Below, in pieces: positions 18,811-27,412 of a stretch of DNA of 64,000 nt. The stretch is taken from positions 45,492 through 109,491 of the forward strand of contig LUQO01000003.1 of assembly GCA_001627865.1 (NCBI GenBank). The letters are read 5' to 3'. The notes beneath the pieces are model-generated. The model saw only the letters and a program-made list of their open reading frames with translations, was not told where the DNA came from and ran no database searches. Both the position numbers and the translations under genes were made by a program. The first letter of the stretch is position 1, and the number at the start of each line of letters is the position of its first letter. This stretch comes from SAR324 cluster bacterium REDSEA-S27_B3 (GTDB lineage: Bacteria > SAR324 > NAC60-12).

Positions 18811-19146
18811 ATGGAAGAAATATCTTTTGAGGATTTCACACGTGTTGAAATTCGTACAGGAACAATTCTGGACGCAACTCTCAATACAAAGGCCAGACAG
18901 CCAGCATATACATTGACAATAGATTTTGGCCCACTGGGGATAAAAACCAGCTCAGCACAGATTACCAAAAACTATCATCCGGAAAATCTAATTGGAATGC
19001 AAATTTCCGCAGTAGTAAATTTCCCTGTCAAACGAATTGCCGGAATCAAGTCTGAGGTTCTGGTACTTGGAGCTTATTCTGAAGAAAAAGAAGTTGTGTT
19101 ACTGACACTGACTGATTCAGTGGAAGACGGCTCACTTGTGGGATGA
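18811..19146 (+). CDS. csaA: CsaA-like tRNA-binding-domain protein
   Basis: A 111-residue single OB-fold EMAPII/tRNA-binding domain. The signature is FTRVEIRTGTILDA, then SSAQITKNYHPENLIGMQISAVVNFP and GIKSEVLVLGA. Length and composition match CsaA, a dimeric protein with reported chaperone and export-related activity that also binds tRNA. It lies 32 bases after the oxidase gene. Its last 73 bases overlap, in antisense, the 3' end of the acyltransferase gene. Confidence 0.88.
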   Translation: MEEISFEDFTRVEIRTGTILDATLNTKARQPAYTLTIDFGPLGIKTSSAQITKNYHPENLIGMQISAVVNFPVKRIAGIKSEVLVLGAYSEEKEVVLLTLTDSVEDGSLVG

Positions 19147-20066
19147 TAGATTTCTTCTCCAGATTTTGATTCAGAATGAATCTTACTTATCATTTTGTCA
19201 TTTTCAGACCATGATTCATTCAGGAATTTCCTTACTGCTAAAGCACCTCCTTTACCCCTGATTGTCTCAAGGGATGGCATTCCTTTTTCACCAAGTTTAA
19301 AGGTCTCTAACCTCATTACAATTCTGGGAATTCTACCCAGTAAAAAATCTGTTAATGTTGGAGAAGCAATACCAGGATAAATCAGTGAGACAATAAGGAT
19401 ATTTGTTAATTCATCACCAATGATGCCCAATACTGTGTGTATTCCTCCAGCACGTGGCTTTAACATATTATTGAAAGGTGAGTTTGTTCTGCTATGTTTT
19501 TCTGGAGTAAAGCGTGTTCCTTCAGCATAAATAAGCAAGCTTACAGGTTGTCCTCGCAATTTTTCACATGAACGCTTAGTTGTTTCCAGATCTTTACCAC
19601 GTAATTCAGGAAGTTTATTTAAAGTTACTTTGGAATATCTTTTCATTGAAGGAAATTCCAATGCCCATAATCCTAGTCCCAGGAATGGAACCCAAATTAA
19701 CTCCTGTTTGATAAAGAAACGTAAAAATGGGATTTGCCTGAAAAATAAGCGCTGCAGGGCTGGAATGTCGAGTAAAGAAAGATGATTGCTGATAACTAAA
19801 TATGAGCCTTTCATACTCAAGTTTTCTAATCCTTGAATGTCCCATACCGGGTTATAAAACACTTTCATAATAAAATTATTGACCAGAACATACCCATTAG
19901 AAATCCAGTACGAAATTCCTCCTAAAAGGCGATGCCATTCCGGTCTCGGTAATACAAATTTGATGAAACCGCATAAACTGACCAGGGTTCCATGGAATAT
20001 TGTATTAAGTGACAAGAAGAAAAGAAAAAGCGGAATCCTGATTATGTTTTTCAGCAAAAGAGCCAT
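19074..20066 (-). CDS. PlsC-type acyltransferase (YihG-like)
   Basis: A 330-residue membrane-associated lysophospholipid acyltransferase. The catalytic HX4D motif is NHLSLLD. The substrate-binding motif is AEGTRFTPEK, the form seen in YihG-like 1-acylglycerol-3-phosphate acyltransferases. An N-terminal membrane helix (IIRIPLFLFFLSLNTIF region) anchors it. The last 24 or so residues are Ser/Glu-rich and are encoded opposite the end of csaA. Expected role: second acylation step in phosphatidic acid synthesis or membrane remodelling. Confidence 0.85.
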   Translation of the reverse strand: MALLLKNIIRIPLFLFFLSLNTIFHGTLVSLCGFIKFVLPRPEWHRLLGGISYWISNGYVLVNNFIMKVFYNPVWDIQGLENLSMKGSYLVISNHLSLLDIPALQRLFFRQIPFLRFFIKQELIWVPFLGLGLWALEFPSMKRYSKVTLNKLPELRGKDLETTKRSCEKLRGQPVSLLIYAEGTRFTPEKHSRTNSPFNNMLKPRAGGIHTVLGIIGDELTNILIVSLIYPGIASPTLTDFLLGRIPRIVMRLETFKLGEKGMPSLETIRGKGGALAVRKFLNESWSENDKMISKIHSESKSGEEIYHPTSEPSSTESVSVSNTTSFSSE

Positions 20067-20195
20067 TTGAAAATTATATATTTATTGTGTTTCAGCCTGT
20101 TCTCAGCAATTTAATTTTTATTGCTAGAGTGGGTTGATGTTGACAGAGATTGCGGTTTAAATCAAGCCGATGAAATACAAATGAGGTTATCAACA

Positions 20196-21674
20196 TTAGT
20201 TCAATTTGCTTGCATATCGCATTATATCTGACATTCCCATAGGTGGGAACAGCCAGTAATCAGGAAGATATCCTGAAGTTGAAACAGGCTTACCCAGGTG
20301 GTTCAAGTGCAATCTGTTTCCAAAAGATAGCATGATATGAGAATGCTTTAGTTGAAAAATTGGTCCGGAAGTGTTTTTGGGGAATGGTCCTGTATTTGTG
20401 CCGATTAAAGTTCCATCCGGAATCTGTTTTGTCAAAGCAGCCAAAAATTGACAGCCGTTTCCACAATACTTGTTGGTAATTACTATCAGACGAGTATTCC
20501 ATTTTGGGGCATCTTTATTTCCATTGAAAATGAATTTGGTTTCCACCCATTTTTGATCAATCTCTTTTTTCATGAAATGATCAATAAGAACACGCAGCTG
20601 CTGACTCTTTTGTTCAAGTTGATCTTGTCCGACTAACAGACGTGATGAGCTTCGATTTAAATTCCATTGAACACGGTTCAGCAAACCTTTCAAAATTTGT
20701 GGTGTCTGCCGTTCCTGAAGAATTACATTTTTCCAGTGACTGCTTGTGTATTCCTTGAGCCACTTCTCAATAAATGAAAAACTTCCATTACTGTTACCTC
20801 TTACATCAATGATAAGTATTTGTGATTTACGTAATTTTCTTGCCAGTTTGTAAAACTTCTTTACAGATGTTTCTTTGGATTTACCATCTCTGTACCATCG
20901 TAAATATGGTATCCGCCCATCTACGTATTCATAAATAGGCGTTTCAGGGGAATTCAGTACTGATTCAGAAATTATAAGCGGGAGTAAGGTTTCATGCCTT
21001 ACGCCGGCCTCACTTTCAAATGTGCAATTGAGTGGCTTCAACTGGTGATTCGCTTGTTGTCCTAATATAAATAACAATTCTGACTGCCTCTGAGGCAGTA
21101 TAGGAAAGAATACCTCTCGGGAATTTGAACAGCCAATGAACCGGTGATTGGCAATTTTTTTAGGGTGATGATGACTGGGTAAAACACGGAAGTGCTGCTT
21201 CTGTTGTGCCAATCTGATACCGGTATAAAATGCTACTTTTGGCTCAATACGCTGAAAATAATGTCTTTTTTTTAATAACAGATTCGCCTGGATATTGGAA
21301 TCTTCTGTAAATTCCAAAGCTTTTATCAGTTGCTTTTGAAAATGATGTGTGAGAATTGGGTTAACATCCTTTAAAAAATATCTCTCAAGGTTTCGGAAAA
21401 CGGAATGCCATCTGATCCCAATCTGTTCAAGAATGGGATAACGAATATAGTTATCCCGTAACAAACGCTCTGCCTGTGTCAAATCTTCCCTGATCTGCTT
21501 GTTTGAAAGAAAAATTGGACCGTTTCCGGATAAGTCCAGTGATTGTATTGACTCAGTTCCAAGGCATAATTTGGCAGAAAGTAGTGCAAACAGCACAGAA
21601 AAAAGACATACACTGGTATATATGCGTAATTTCGAGATTCTGGGAAATATCCTCTTTTTAATTTCGTAGATCAT
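20196..21674 (-). CDS. Exported S41-peptidase-like protein without canonical Ser
   Basis: A 492-residue exported protein with a membrane-spanning signal at residues 20-38. The region from about residue 240 to the end follows the S41 (tail-specific protease) core: YVDGRIPYLRW, then LIIDVRGNSNGSF, then LIVITNKYCGNGCQFLA and GTLIGTNTGPFP. At the nucleophile position, where active enzymes read about SASASE, this protein has CGNGCQ. The catalytic serine therefore appears to be missing, although two cysteines flank the site. Its substrate is unknown and it may be a binding protein. It follows rsmA by 4 bases and is probably cotranscribed. Confidence 0.6.
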   Translation of the reverse strand: MIYEIKKRIFPRISKLRIYTSVCLFSVLFALLSAKLCLGTESIQSLDLSGNGPIFLSNKQIREDLTQAERLLRDNYIRYPILEQIGIRWHSVFRNLERYFLKDVNPILTHHFQKQLIKALEFTEDSNIQANLLLKKRHYFQRIEPKVAFYTGIRLAQQKQHFRVLPSHHHPKKIANHRFIGCSNSREVFFPILPQRQSELLFILGQQANHQLKPLNCTFESEAGVRHETLLPLIISESVLNSPETPIYEYVDGRIPYLRWYRDGKSKETSVKKFYKLARKLRKSQILIIDVRGNSNGSFSFIEKWLKEYTSSHWKNVILQERQTPQILKGLLNRVQWNLNRSSSRLLVGQDQLEQKSQQLRVLIDHFMKKEIDQKWVETKFIFNGNKDAPKWNTRLIVITNKYCGNGCQFLAALTKQIPDGTLIGTNTGPFPKNTSGPIFQLKHSHIMLSFGNRLHLNHLGKPVSTSGYLPDYWLFPPMGMSDIMRYASKLN

Positions 21675-21678
21675 TATT

Positions 21679-22485
21679 TTACAGTGATTTGTTTTTTTTA
21701 CTTCGCTTAAAGCTTATAAACAGGTCCATCCATTCATCGAAATCAAGCGATTCAGGCCGGCGCAGACCATATTTCTCACGAAGAATGTCATTACAGTTTT
21801 GATACCATTCCGGAAAGTGCATGCGAATTCCATTTATCAAGGTTTTACGGCGTTGTTGAAACAAAAGATGGCTCCATTTGAGAAATCGTTTTTCCTCTTC
21901 TAAAGTAAGGCTCGAATTTCGAGGTATAAGATGGATTACACATGAATCAACCTTCGGTGCAGGAAAAAAACAATCCGGAGGAATTATTTTTACAATTTTC
22001 TTTTCAAATCCAAGTGTACCTACCAGAGACAGTGGACCATAAGTTTTACCAGATTCAGGTGTTGCACATATTCGTTCTGCCACTTCCAACTGAACCATGA
22101 TAGTTAAAGACTGCCACGTATTTCTAACCGGAAGCAATTTCAACAATAATGGTGTGGCGATATTGAAGGGTAAATTTGCAACTAGTTTTGCAGGATGATG
22201 CATCAATTCAGCCAAATTATTCGGATCCATTTCCATCACATCCATCTCAAGCAATGTGAAATTTTCCTCTTTCTCAAACTTTTGCCTTAATTTCAAACAA
22301 AGTTTCGGATCAATTTCTATGGCTGTTACAAAAGCATCCTGATTCAGCAATATTTGGGTAAGCTTTCCGTATCCCGGACCAATTTCCAGTGTGGAGTCTC
22401 CTTTTTGAACATTTGCTGCCTGAACAATTGAATCAGCTACGCTTTGGTGTTTAAGAAAATTTTGTCCCCACTTTTTTTTTGCCAT
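21679..22485 (-). CDS. rsmA: 16S rRNA dimethyladenosine transferase RsmA (KsgA)
   Basis: SAM-dependent N6,N6-dimethylation of A1518 and A1519 in helix 45 of 16S rRNA. The start KKKWGQNFLKH is typical. Motif I is LEIGPGYGKLTQ, and the catalytic motif IV NLPF occurs in VANLPFNIATPLL. The C-terminal helical domain contains FPAPKVDSCVI and QQRRKTLINGI. 268 residues, full length. Divergent from moaA, with a 321-base intergenic region between them. Confidence 0.95.
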   Translation of the reverse strand: MAKKKWGQNFLKHQSVADSIVQAANVQKGDSTLEIGPGYGKLTQILLNQDAFVTAIEIDPKLCLKLRQKFEKEENFTLLEMDVMEMDPNNLAELMHHPAKLVANLPFNIATPLLLKLLPVRNTWQSLTIMVQLEVAERICATPESGKTYGPLSLVGTLGFEKKIVKIIPPDCFFPAPKVDSCVIHLIPRNSSLTLEEEKRFLKWSHLLFQQRRKTLINGIRMHFPEWYQNCNDILREKYGLRRPESLDFDEWMDLFISFKRSKKNKSL

Positions 22486-22645
22486 CAGATTTTTGCTTTG
22501 ATAACCATTGTTCCAGGAAGAGGAAAAGTTTATTTACAATTTGTTCGATTCAATTAATTACATTATTAAGATTGACAAATTTACCTCAAAAGCAGTCTTG
22601 TATAAAAGCCAATTATTGAATGAAACAAATTATTTAAAAAAATTA

Positions 22646-22674
22646 TTGACTTAATTTTCAAATTGAAATATGCT
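22646..22674 (+). promoter_or_regulatory. Candidate sigma70 promoter for moaA leader
   Basis: TTGACT (22646-22651), 17-base spacer, TATGCT (22669-22674). Transcription would start near 22681, just upstream of the Moco-RNA-like structure, which fits the location. Confidence 0.45.
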
Positions 22675-22704
22675 CCAAGGTGTTCAAAAAATAAATCTCT
22701 AATA

Positions 22705-22800
22705 ATCTCCGATTCACCAGAACCTAAAGTATCAACCATGGTTAGGTGAACGACAGGGTAGACAGGGAAACCGGTCTGCCTCCCGGCTTTGGAAAGGAGA
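22705..22800 (+). promoter_or_regulatory. Moco (molybdenum cofactor) riboswitch-like RNA
   Basis: The leader of moaA folds like the Moco RNA motif. CTCC (22707-22710) pairs with GGAG (22796-22799), which is also the moaA Shine-Dalgarno. TTCACC (22713-22718) pairs with GGTGAA (22745-22750), reinforced by AACC (22721-22724) with GGTT (22740-22743). GGTAGAC (22757-22763) pairs with GTCTGCC (22774-22780). The conserved-looking segments CAGGGAAACCGG and GCCTCCCGGC lie in the expected places. Closing the outer helix would hide the ribosome site, so the RNA probably controls translation of moaA in response to cofactor level. Family assigned from remembered consensus. Confidence 0.82.
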
Positions 22801-22806
22801 CTCTTC

Positions 22807-23754
22807 ATGATTGACCATCACGGTCGTAATATTAATAAACTCCGGATTTCTCTGAGTGAAGTTTGCAACATGGCTTGCACTTATTGTGTAACCAGCCTGA
22901 GCGATCACAAACGTTCCCCTGATGAATTGAATGCCGATCAAATGCTGTATCTAATCCGGATTCTCAAAGAATATTCCGGAATAGAGAAAGTGCGTCTGAC
23001 TGGTGGAGAGCCTCTAATGCATCCGAAGGCAGTTCAGGTTATTTCTGGAATACGTGATATGGGACTCACAAACATCGGCATGACTTCGAATGGGCAGTTG
23101 CTGGCCAGAAAGGCTGAAGCTCTTGCTGAAGCAGGTCTTAAAAGCGTCAACATTAGTCTTGATTCACTTGATCCTGAAAAATTTAAACGTTTTGGGAGAG
23201 TCGGGAAACTTCATAAAACACTGGAAGGTATTGAAGCATGTTTAATAAATGATATGCGCGTCAAAATCAACATGGTGGTAATAAAAGGGGAGAACGATGA
23301 TGAGATTGTTAAAATGCTTGAATATGGTGTAACCCGTGGAGTTGAAGTACGCTACCTGGAACTAATGGGAATGGGACCACTCTACAAAAAAGATGATTTC
23401 AAACTAGTAGAAATGAGCGAAATTCTGGAGAAAATTTCTGAAAAATATTCTATACAGACTGTGTCTGCAGATTCCGATTCTACTTCACTTCGTTACTGGG
23501 TTCCGGGAGGATACTTTGGCATTATTCCAAATAACAGCGCACCATTTTGTTCAACATGTTCCCGTCTGCGTCTGACTTCTGATGGCCAACTCATCGGCTG
23601 TCTGAGCAATCCCTCGCCTATCTCGATTCGTCATTTACTAAATCATCCTGATCCAGTGGTTCCTCTGCAAAAGCTTGTTAAAAAATCTGTTGCCTTCAAA
23701 CAGGATGCAACATTCACAGGATCTTCCCTAGTCATGTCCCGCGTTGGTGGTTAA
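22807..23754 (+). CDS. moaA: GTP 3',8-cyclase MoaA
   Basis: Radical-SAM enzyme that starts molybdopterin synthesis from GTP together with MoaC. The N-terminal SAM cluster motif CxxxCxxC is Cys20, Cys24 and Cys27 (CNMACTYC). The GGEP motif follows in LTGGEPLMH. The second cluster motif near the C-terminus is CSTC plus 13 residues plus Cys. I start at the ATG at 22807 because AAAGGAGA lies six bases upstream; a TTG at 22789 would lie inside the riboswitch. No other Mo-cofactor gene is in the window. Confidence 0.93.
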   Translation: MIDHHGRNINKLRISLSEVCNMACTYCVTSLSDHKRSPDELNADQMLYLIRILKEYSGIEKVRLTGGEPLMHPKAVQVISGIRDMGLTNIGMTSNGQLLARKAEALAEAGLKSVNISLDSLDPEKFKRFGRVGKLHKTLEGIEACLINDMRVKINMVVIKGENDDEIVKMLEYGVTRGVEVRYLELMGMGPLYKKDDFKLVEMSEILEKISEKYSIQTVSADSDSTSLRYWVPGGYFGIIPNNSAPFCSTCSRLRLTSDGQLIGCLSNPSPISIRHLLNHPDPVVPLQKLVKKSVAFKQDATFTGSSLVMSRVGG

Positions 23755-23885
23755 TCCACATTTATCCTCTTCAGTAATACTTGCATTTTATTCCTGCTTT
23801 CTGTAAAAGGTTCAGTTATACTTTAGTGCATTACTAAAGATACTATTCTAATTGTTTTCCCCAAATATCACTTGAGACATTAAAT

Positions 23886-25469
23886 ATGCGCACATTATTT
23901 CTGCAATCTACTGCTGTGATACTTGCTATTAATGCGGTTTCATATTTTTACCTTCCGGAAGTTCTTTGGTCATTAGTAATTTTCGGCCCCCTTATTTTAC
24001 TGGGACTGAGTGACATTTCACAAAAAACGCACTCCATATTGAGAAATTACCCTGTACTGGGGCATATGCGATTTTTACTGGAGGAGATTCGACCGGAAAT
24101 TTATCAGTATTTTGTGGAATCAGACACCAGTGGCCGGCCATTCAATCGTGAACAGCGCAGCGTGGTATATGAACGCGCTAAAAATGTACGTGATACAATA
24201 CCTTTCGGTACAGTTGAGAATGTTTATGAAACAGGCTACGAATGGGTTAATCATTCCTTAAGCCCGAAGAAAATGGACCACTCGGATGTTCGGATAACTA
24301 TTGGAGGACCAGATTGTACTCAACCATATTCAGCCAGCCTGCTTAATATCTCTGCTATGAGTTATGGAGCTCTTAGCAAAAACGCTGTGATTGCACTCAA
24401 TCAAGGAGCAAAAATGGGTGGTTTTGCTCACAATACCGGAGAAGGAGGACTCAGCCCTCATCATCTTCAGGGAGGAGACTTGATCTGGCAGGTGGGAACC
24501 GGATATTTTGGTTGCCGCGACAAAGATGGTAATTTTAATCCGGATACCTTCATAGAGCGTGCGACAAAAGAACAAGTCAAAATGATTGAAATTAAACTCT
24601 CACAAGGGGCTAAACCTGGTCATGGTGGAATACTTCCTGCGGCAAAACTGACTCAAGAAATCGCAAATATACGTGATGTGCCGATGGGAAAAGATGTTAA
24701 CTCTCCTCCCGGTCATACGGCCTTCTCAAATCCTTTGGAAATGATGGAATTCGTCAAACAGCTGCGAGAATTAAGTGGCGGTAAACCAATCGGTTTTAAG
24801 CTGTGCGTAGGTAAAAGAAGAGAGTTCATTTCAATTTGTAAAGCAATGCACGAAACCGGAATTACTCCCGATTTTGTGAATGTGGACGGAGGCGAAGGAG
24901 GTACCGGAGCGGCACCAATGGAATTTTCAAATCATATCGGAACTCCTCTTGTTGAGGGGTTAATTTTTGTGCATAACGTTTTGGTAGGATTTGATTTAAG
25001 AAAAAAAATTAAAATAATAAGTGGTGGAAAAATGACGTCAGGATTTGGACTGGTCAAGAGGCTAGCTTTAGGTGCAGATCTTTGTAATTCAGCGCGAGGA
25101 ATGATGATGGCGCTGGGATGCATTCAAGCACGAAAATGTAACTCGAATGATTGTCCTGTAGGTGTAACAACGCAAAATCCAAAATTAACCTGGGCTCTTG
25201 TAACGGAAGAAAAAAGCAAGAGAGTTTATAATTTCCACCACAATACTGTAAAAAGCGCCTGTGAAATTATGGGGGCAATGGGCCTGGAAAATACAGAAGA
25301 TTTAAAGCCGTGGCATTTGATGCGGCGGATTGAAGCTTATGAAATCAGAAATTTTTCCGAAATTTATGAGTTTATTCAAGAAGGTTCATTACTGAAAGAT
25401 ACTAAACCAGGCAGCTATGCCCGTGCTTGTGACGCGGCACGATCTGACAGTTTTACGGAGACAAGTTAA
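23886..25469 (+). CDS. FMN-binding glutamate synthase domain protein
   Basis: A 527-residue stand-alone copy of the central and FMN domain of glutamate synthase (GltB2 type), without the amidotransferase and beta domains. Two hydrophobic segments at the N-terminus suggest membrane attachment. Family blocks include ISAMSYGALSKNA, HNTGEGGLSPHH, KLSQGAKPGHGG, VDGGEGGTGAAP and ISGGKMTSGFG. The Fe-S cysteines lie in CIQARKCNSNDCPVGV. Whether it makes glutamate or oxidises another substrate is unknown. It follows moaA by 131 bases. Confidence 0.88.
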   Translation: MRTLFLQSTAVILAINAVSYFYLPEVLWSLVIFGPLILLGLSDISQKTHSILRNYPVLGHMRFLLEEIRPEIYQYFVESDTSGRPFNREQRSVVYERAKNVRDTIPFGTVENVYETGYEWVNHSLSPKKMDHSDVRITIGGPDCTQPYSASLLNISAMSYGALSKNAVIALNQGAKMGGFAHNTGEGGLSPHHLQGGDLIWQVGTGYFGCRDKDGNFNPDTFIERATKEQVKMIEIKLSQGAKPGHGGILPAAKLTQEIANIRDVPMGKDVNSPPGHTAFSNPLEMMEFVKQLRELSGGKPIGFKLCVGKRREFISICKAMHETGITPDFVNVDGGEGGTGAAPMEFSNHIGTPLVEGLIFVHNVLVGFDLRKKIKIISGGKMTSGFGLVKRLALGADLCNSARGMMMALGCIQARKCNSNDCPVGVTTQNPKLTWALVTEEKSKRVYNFHHNTVKSACEIMGAMGLENTEDLKPWHLMRRIEAYEIRNFSEIYEFIQEGSLLKDTKPGSYARACDAARSDSFTETS

Positions 25470-25748
25470 GTACTTGCTTTAATTTAAGTGTAGGTTCTTT
25501 TCTTACAGAATAATGCTATGAAATAAGAGGAACTGTTTACAAAACCGGTTTTTATAATAACTGAGACAAACTATTTTTTTCATTTTGTTCTCTATCATGG
25601 CATTATTAACCGATGTGAATAAAAGTTCAATAAAAAGAGAATTGTGTGTTTTATTAAGGTTATAGTATTTTCCCAAATCATATATATTTGAAATGTTTTG
25701 TTTAGATATCTCAATACACCACCAAAAACCAATAATCATCAATAATCC
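25470..25748. other. AT-rich intergenic gap
   Basis: This 279-base AT-rich gap between the glutamate-synthase-domain gene and the acetolactate-synthase-like gene has no convincing ORF, hairpin terminator or clear promoter. The downstream gene probably has its own promoter here. Confidence 0.4.
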
Positions 25749-27389
25749 ATGAAAGCATCGGATTTATTTATCAAAGCACTGGAAGAAGAAGGCGTTCAAC
25801 ATATTTTTGGCATTCCCGGAGAAGAAAATCTTGATTTTCTCAATTCATTAAAAGGTTCATCTATAAAGTTAATATTAACTCGCCATGAACAGGCAGCCGG
25901 ATTCATGGCGTCCACTTATGGCCGTTTAACAGGGAAGTCCGGAGTATGCTTATCCACATTAGGACCAGGTGCCACAAACCTGGTTACTGCTGCGGCATAT
26001 GCCCAGCTTGCAGCTATGCCGATGGTAATGATCACCGGTCAAAAACCTGTGAAATACAGTAAACAGGGCAAATTCCAGATTGTTGATATTGTTGAGATGA
26101 TGCGCCCATTGACCAAATACACAGAAACTATAGTCAGTGGCAATAACATACCGCCGCTGGTCAGGGAAGCTTTCAGGATTTCACAGGAAGAACGTCCCGG
26201 AGCAGCACATTTGGAATTGCCGGAAGATGTTGCAGGAGAAGAAGCCTCTGCCATGCCATTACCTCGCAGTCGGGCACGCAGGCCTGTTGCTGAAGAAAAG
26301 GCGATCAAGCAGGCAGTTGAAATGATTGAAAACGCGAAAAATCCTTTGCTGCTGACAGGTGCTGGGTCAAACCGGAAGATGCCTGCGCGGATGTTAAGGG
26401 CTTTTGTGGATAAAACCAAAATGCCTTTCATCAGCACTCAAATGGGAAAGGGAGTACTTGATGAACGTGATCCTTTGTTTTTGGGAAATGCGGCGCTTTC
26501 TGCTAATGATTTTTTACATCGAGCAATCGAAAAAGCTGATTTGATTATCAATGTTGGACACGATGACATTGAAAAACCTCCGTTTTTTATGGAACAGGAT
26601 TCTTTTGAGGTGATTCATATCAATTTCTCATCCGCGGAAGTTGATCCGGTTTATTTTCCACAACTTGAAGTTATAGGTGATATAGCAAATAGCATCTGGC
26701 AAATAAAAGAACGGATAATGCCTCAGAATATTTGGGATTTTTCTTATTCAATGAAGGTCAAAAAAGCAGTTGAATCACATCTACTGGAAGGAGCAGACGA
26801 TCCCCGCTTTCCCATGTTACCGCAGAGATTAGTTGCAGATGTCCGAAAGGCCATGCCTCCCAACGGAATTATTGCGCTTGATAATGGTGTATACAAAATC
26901 TGGTTTGCGCGTAATTACAAAGCTTATGAGTCAAACACCGTTTTACTGGACAATGCCCTGGCCACTATGGGCGCGGGTCTTCCTTCAGCCATGGGAGCAC
27001 ACATGGTTTACCCCGAGCGGAAGGTAATGGCTATTTGCGGAGACGGTGGTTTTATGATGAACGCGCAGGAACTGGAAACAGCTGTTCGTCTCAAGATGAA
27101 TCTGATCTGCCTGATTCTCAGGGACGACTCTTATGGCATGATACGCTGGAAACAGGCAAATATGGGATTTGAAGATTTTGGTCTGGAATTTGGCAATCCG
27201 GATTTTGTCAAGTTTGCTGAATGCCATGGAGCAAAGGGATATCGTGTGAATAAAACAGAGGATTTTGTGCCGCTTCTGGAAAAATGCAATAATACACCAG
27301 GTGTTCATGTGATTGAACTTCCAGTTGATTATTCTGAAAACGATCATATTTTGAATCATGAAATAAAGGAACGAAGTCAAAAAATCTAA
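25749..27389 (+). CDS. Acetolactate synthase-like ThDP enzyme
   Basis: Thiamine-diphosphate-dependent decarboxylase/carboligase, 546 residues. The three usual domains are present. The N-terminal PYR domain carries the catalytic glutamate in LTRHEQAAGFMAS and the GVCLSTLGPGATN block. A central domain follows. The PP domain has the ThDP/Mg motif GDGGFMMNAQELETA. It resembles acetolactate synthase large subunits of the catabolic AlsS type; no small regulatory subunit gene is adjacent. It forms a likely two-gene unit with the flavoprotein 23 bases downstream. Alternative: another 2-oxoacid decarboxylase. Confidence 0.85.
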   Translation: MKASDLFIKALEEEGVQHIFGIPGEENLDFLNSLKGSSIKLILTRHEQAAGFMASTYGRLTGKSGVCLSTLGPGATNLVTAAAYAQLAAMPMVMITGQKPVKYSKQGKFQIVDIVEMMRPLTKYTETIVSGNNIPPLVREAFRISQEERPGAAHLELPEDVAGEEASAMPLPRSRARRPVAEEKAIKQAVEMIENAKNPLLLTGAGSNRKMPARMLRAFVDKTKMPFISTQMGKGVLDERDPLFLGNAALSANDFLHRAIEKADLIINVGHDDIEKPPFFMEQDSFEVIHINFSSAEVDPVYFPQLEVIGDIANSIWQIKERIMPQNIWDFSYSMKVKKAVESHLLEGADDPRFPMLPQRLVADVRKAMPPNGIIALDNGVYKIWFARNYKAYESNTVLLDNALATMGAGLPSAMGAHMVYPERKVMAICGDGGFMMNAQELETAVRLKMNLICLILRDDSYGMIRWKQANMGFEDFGLEFGNPDFVKFAECHGAKGYRVNKTEDFVPLLEKCNNTPGVHVIELPVDYSENDHILNHEIKERSQKI

Positions 27390-27412
27390 CTTTTTAATAG
27401 ATATATCATATA

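Larger units (their letters stand above)
22486..22806. other. Intergenic region between rsmA and moaA
   Basis: A 321-base divergent intergenic region. It holds the candidate moaA promoter at 22646-22674 and the Moco-RNA-like leader at 22705-22800. The first 150 bases are AT-rich and should contain the rsmA promoter, but no convincing boxes were found on that strand. No small ORF looks coding. Confidence 0.6.

Noticed and set aside
25503..25742. 79-codon minus-strand ORF in the gap before the acetolactate-synthase-like gene
   Set aside because: AT-rich random-looking composition, no start signals, no recognisable domain.
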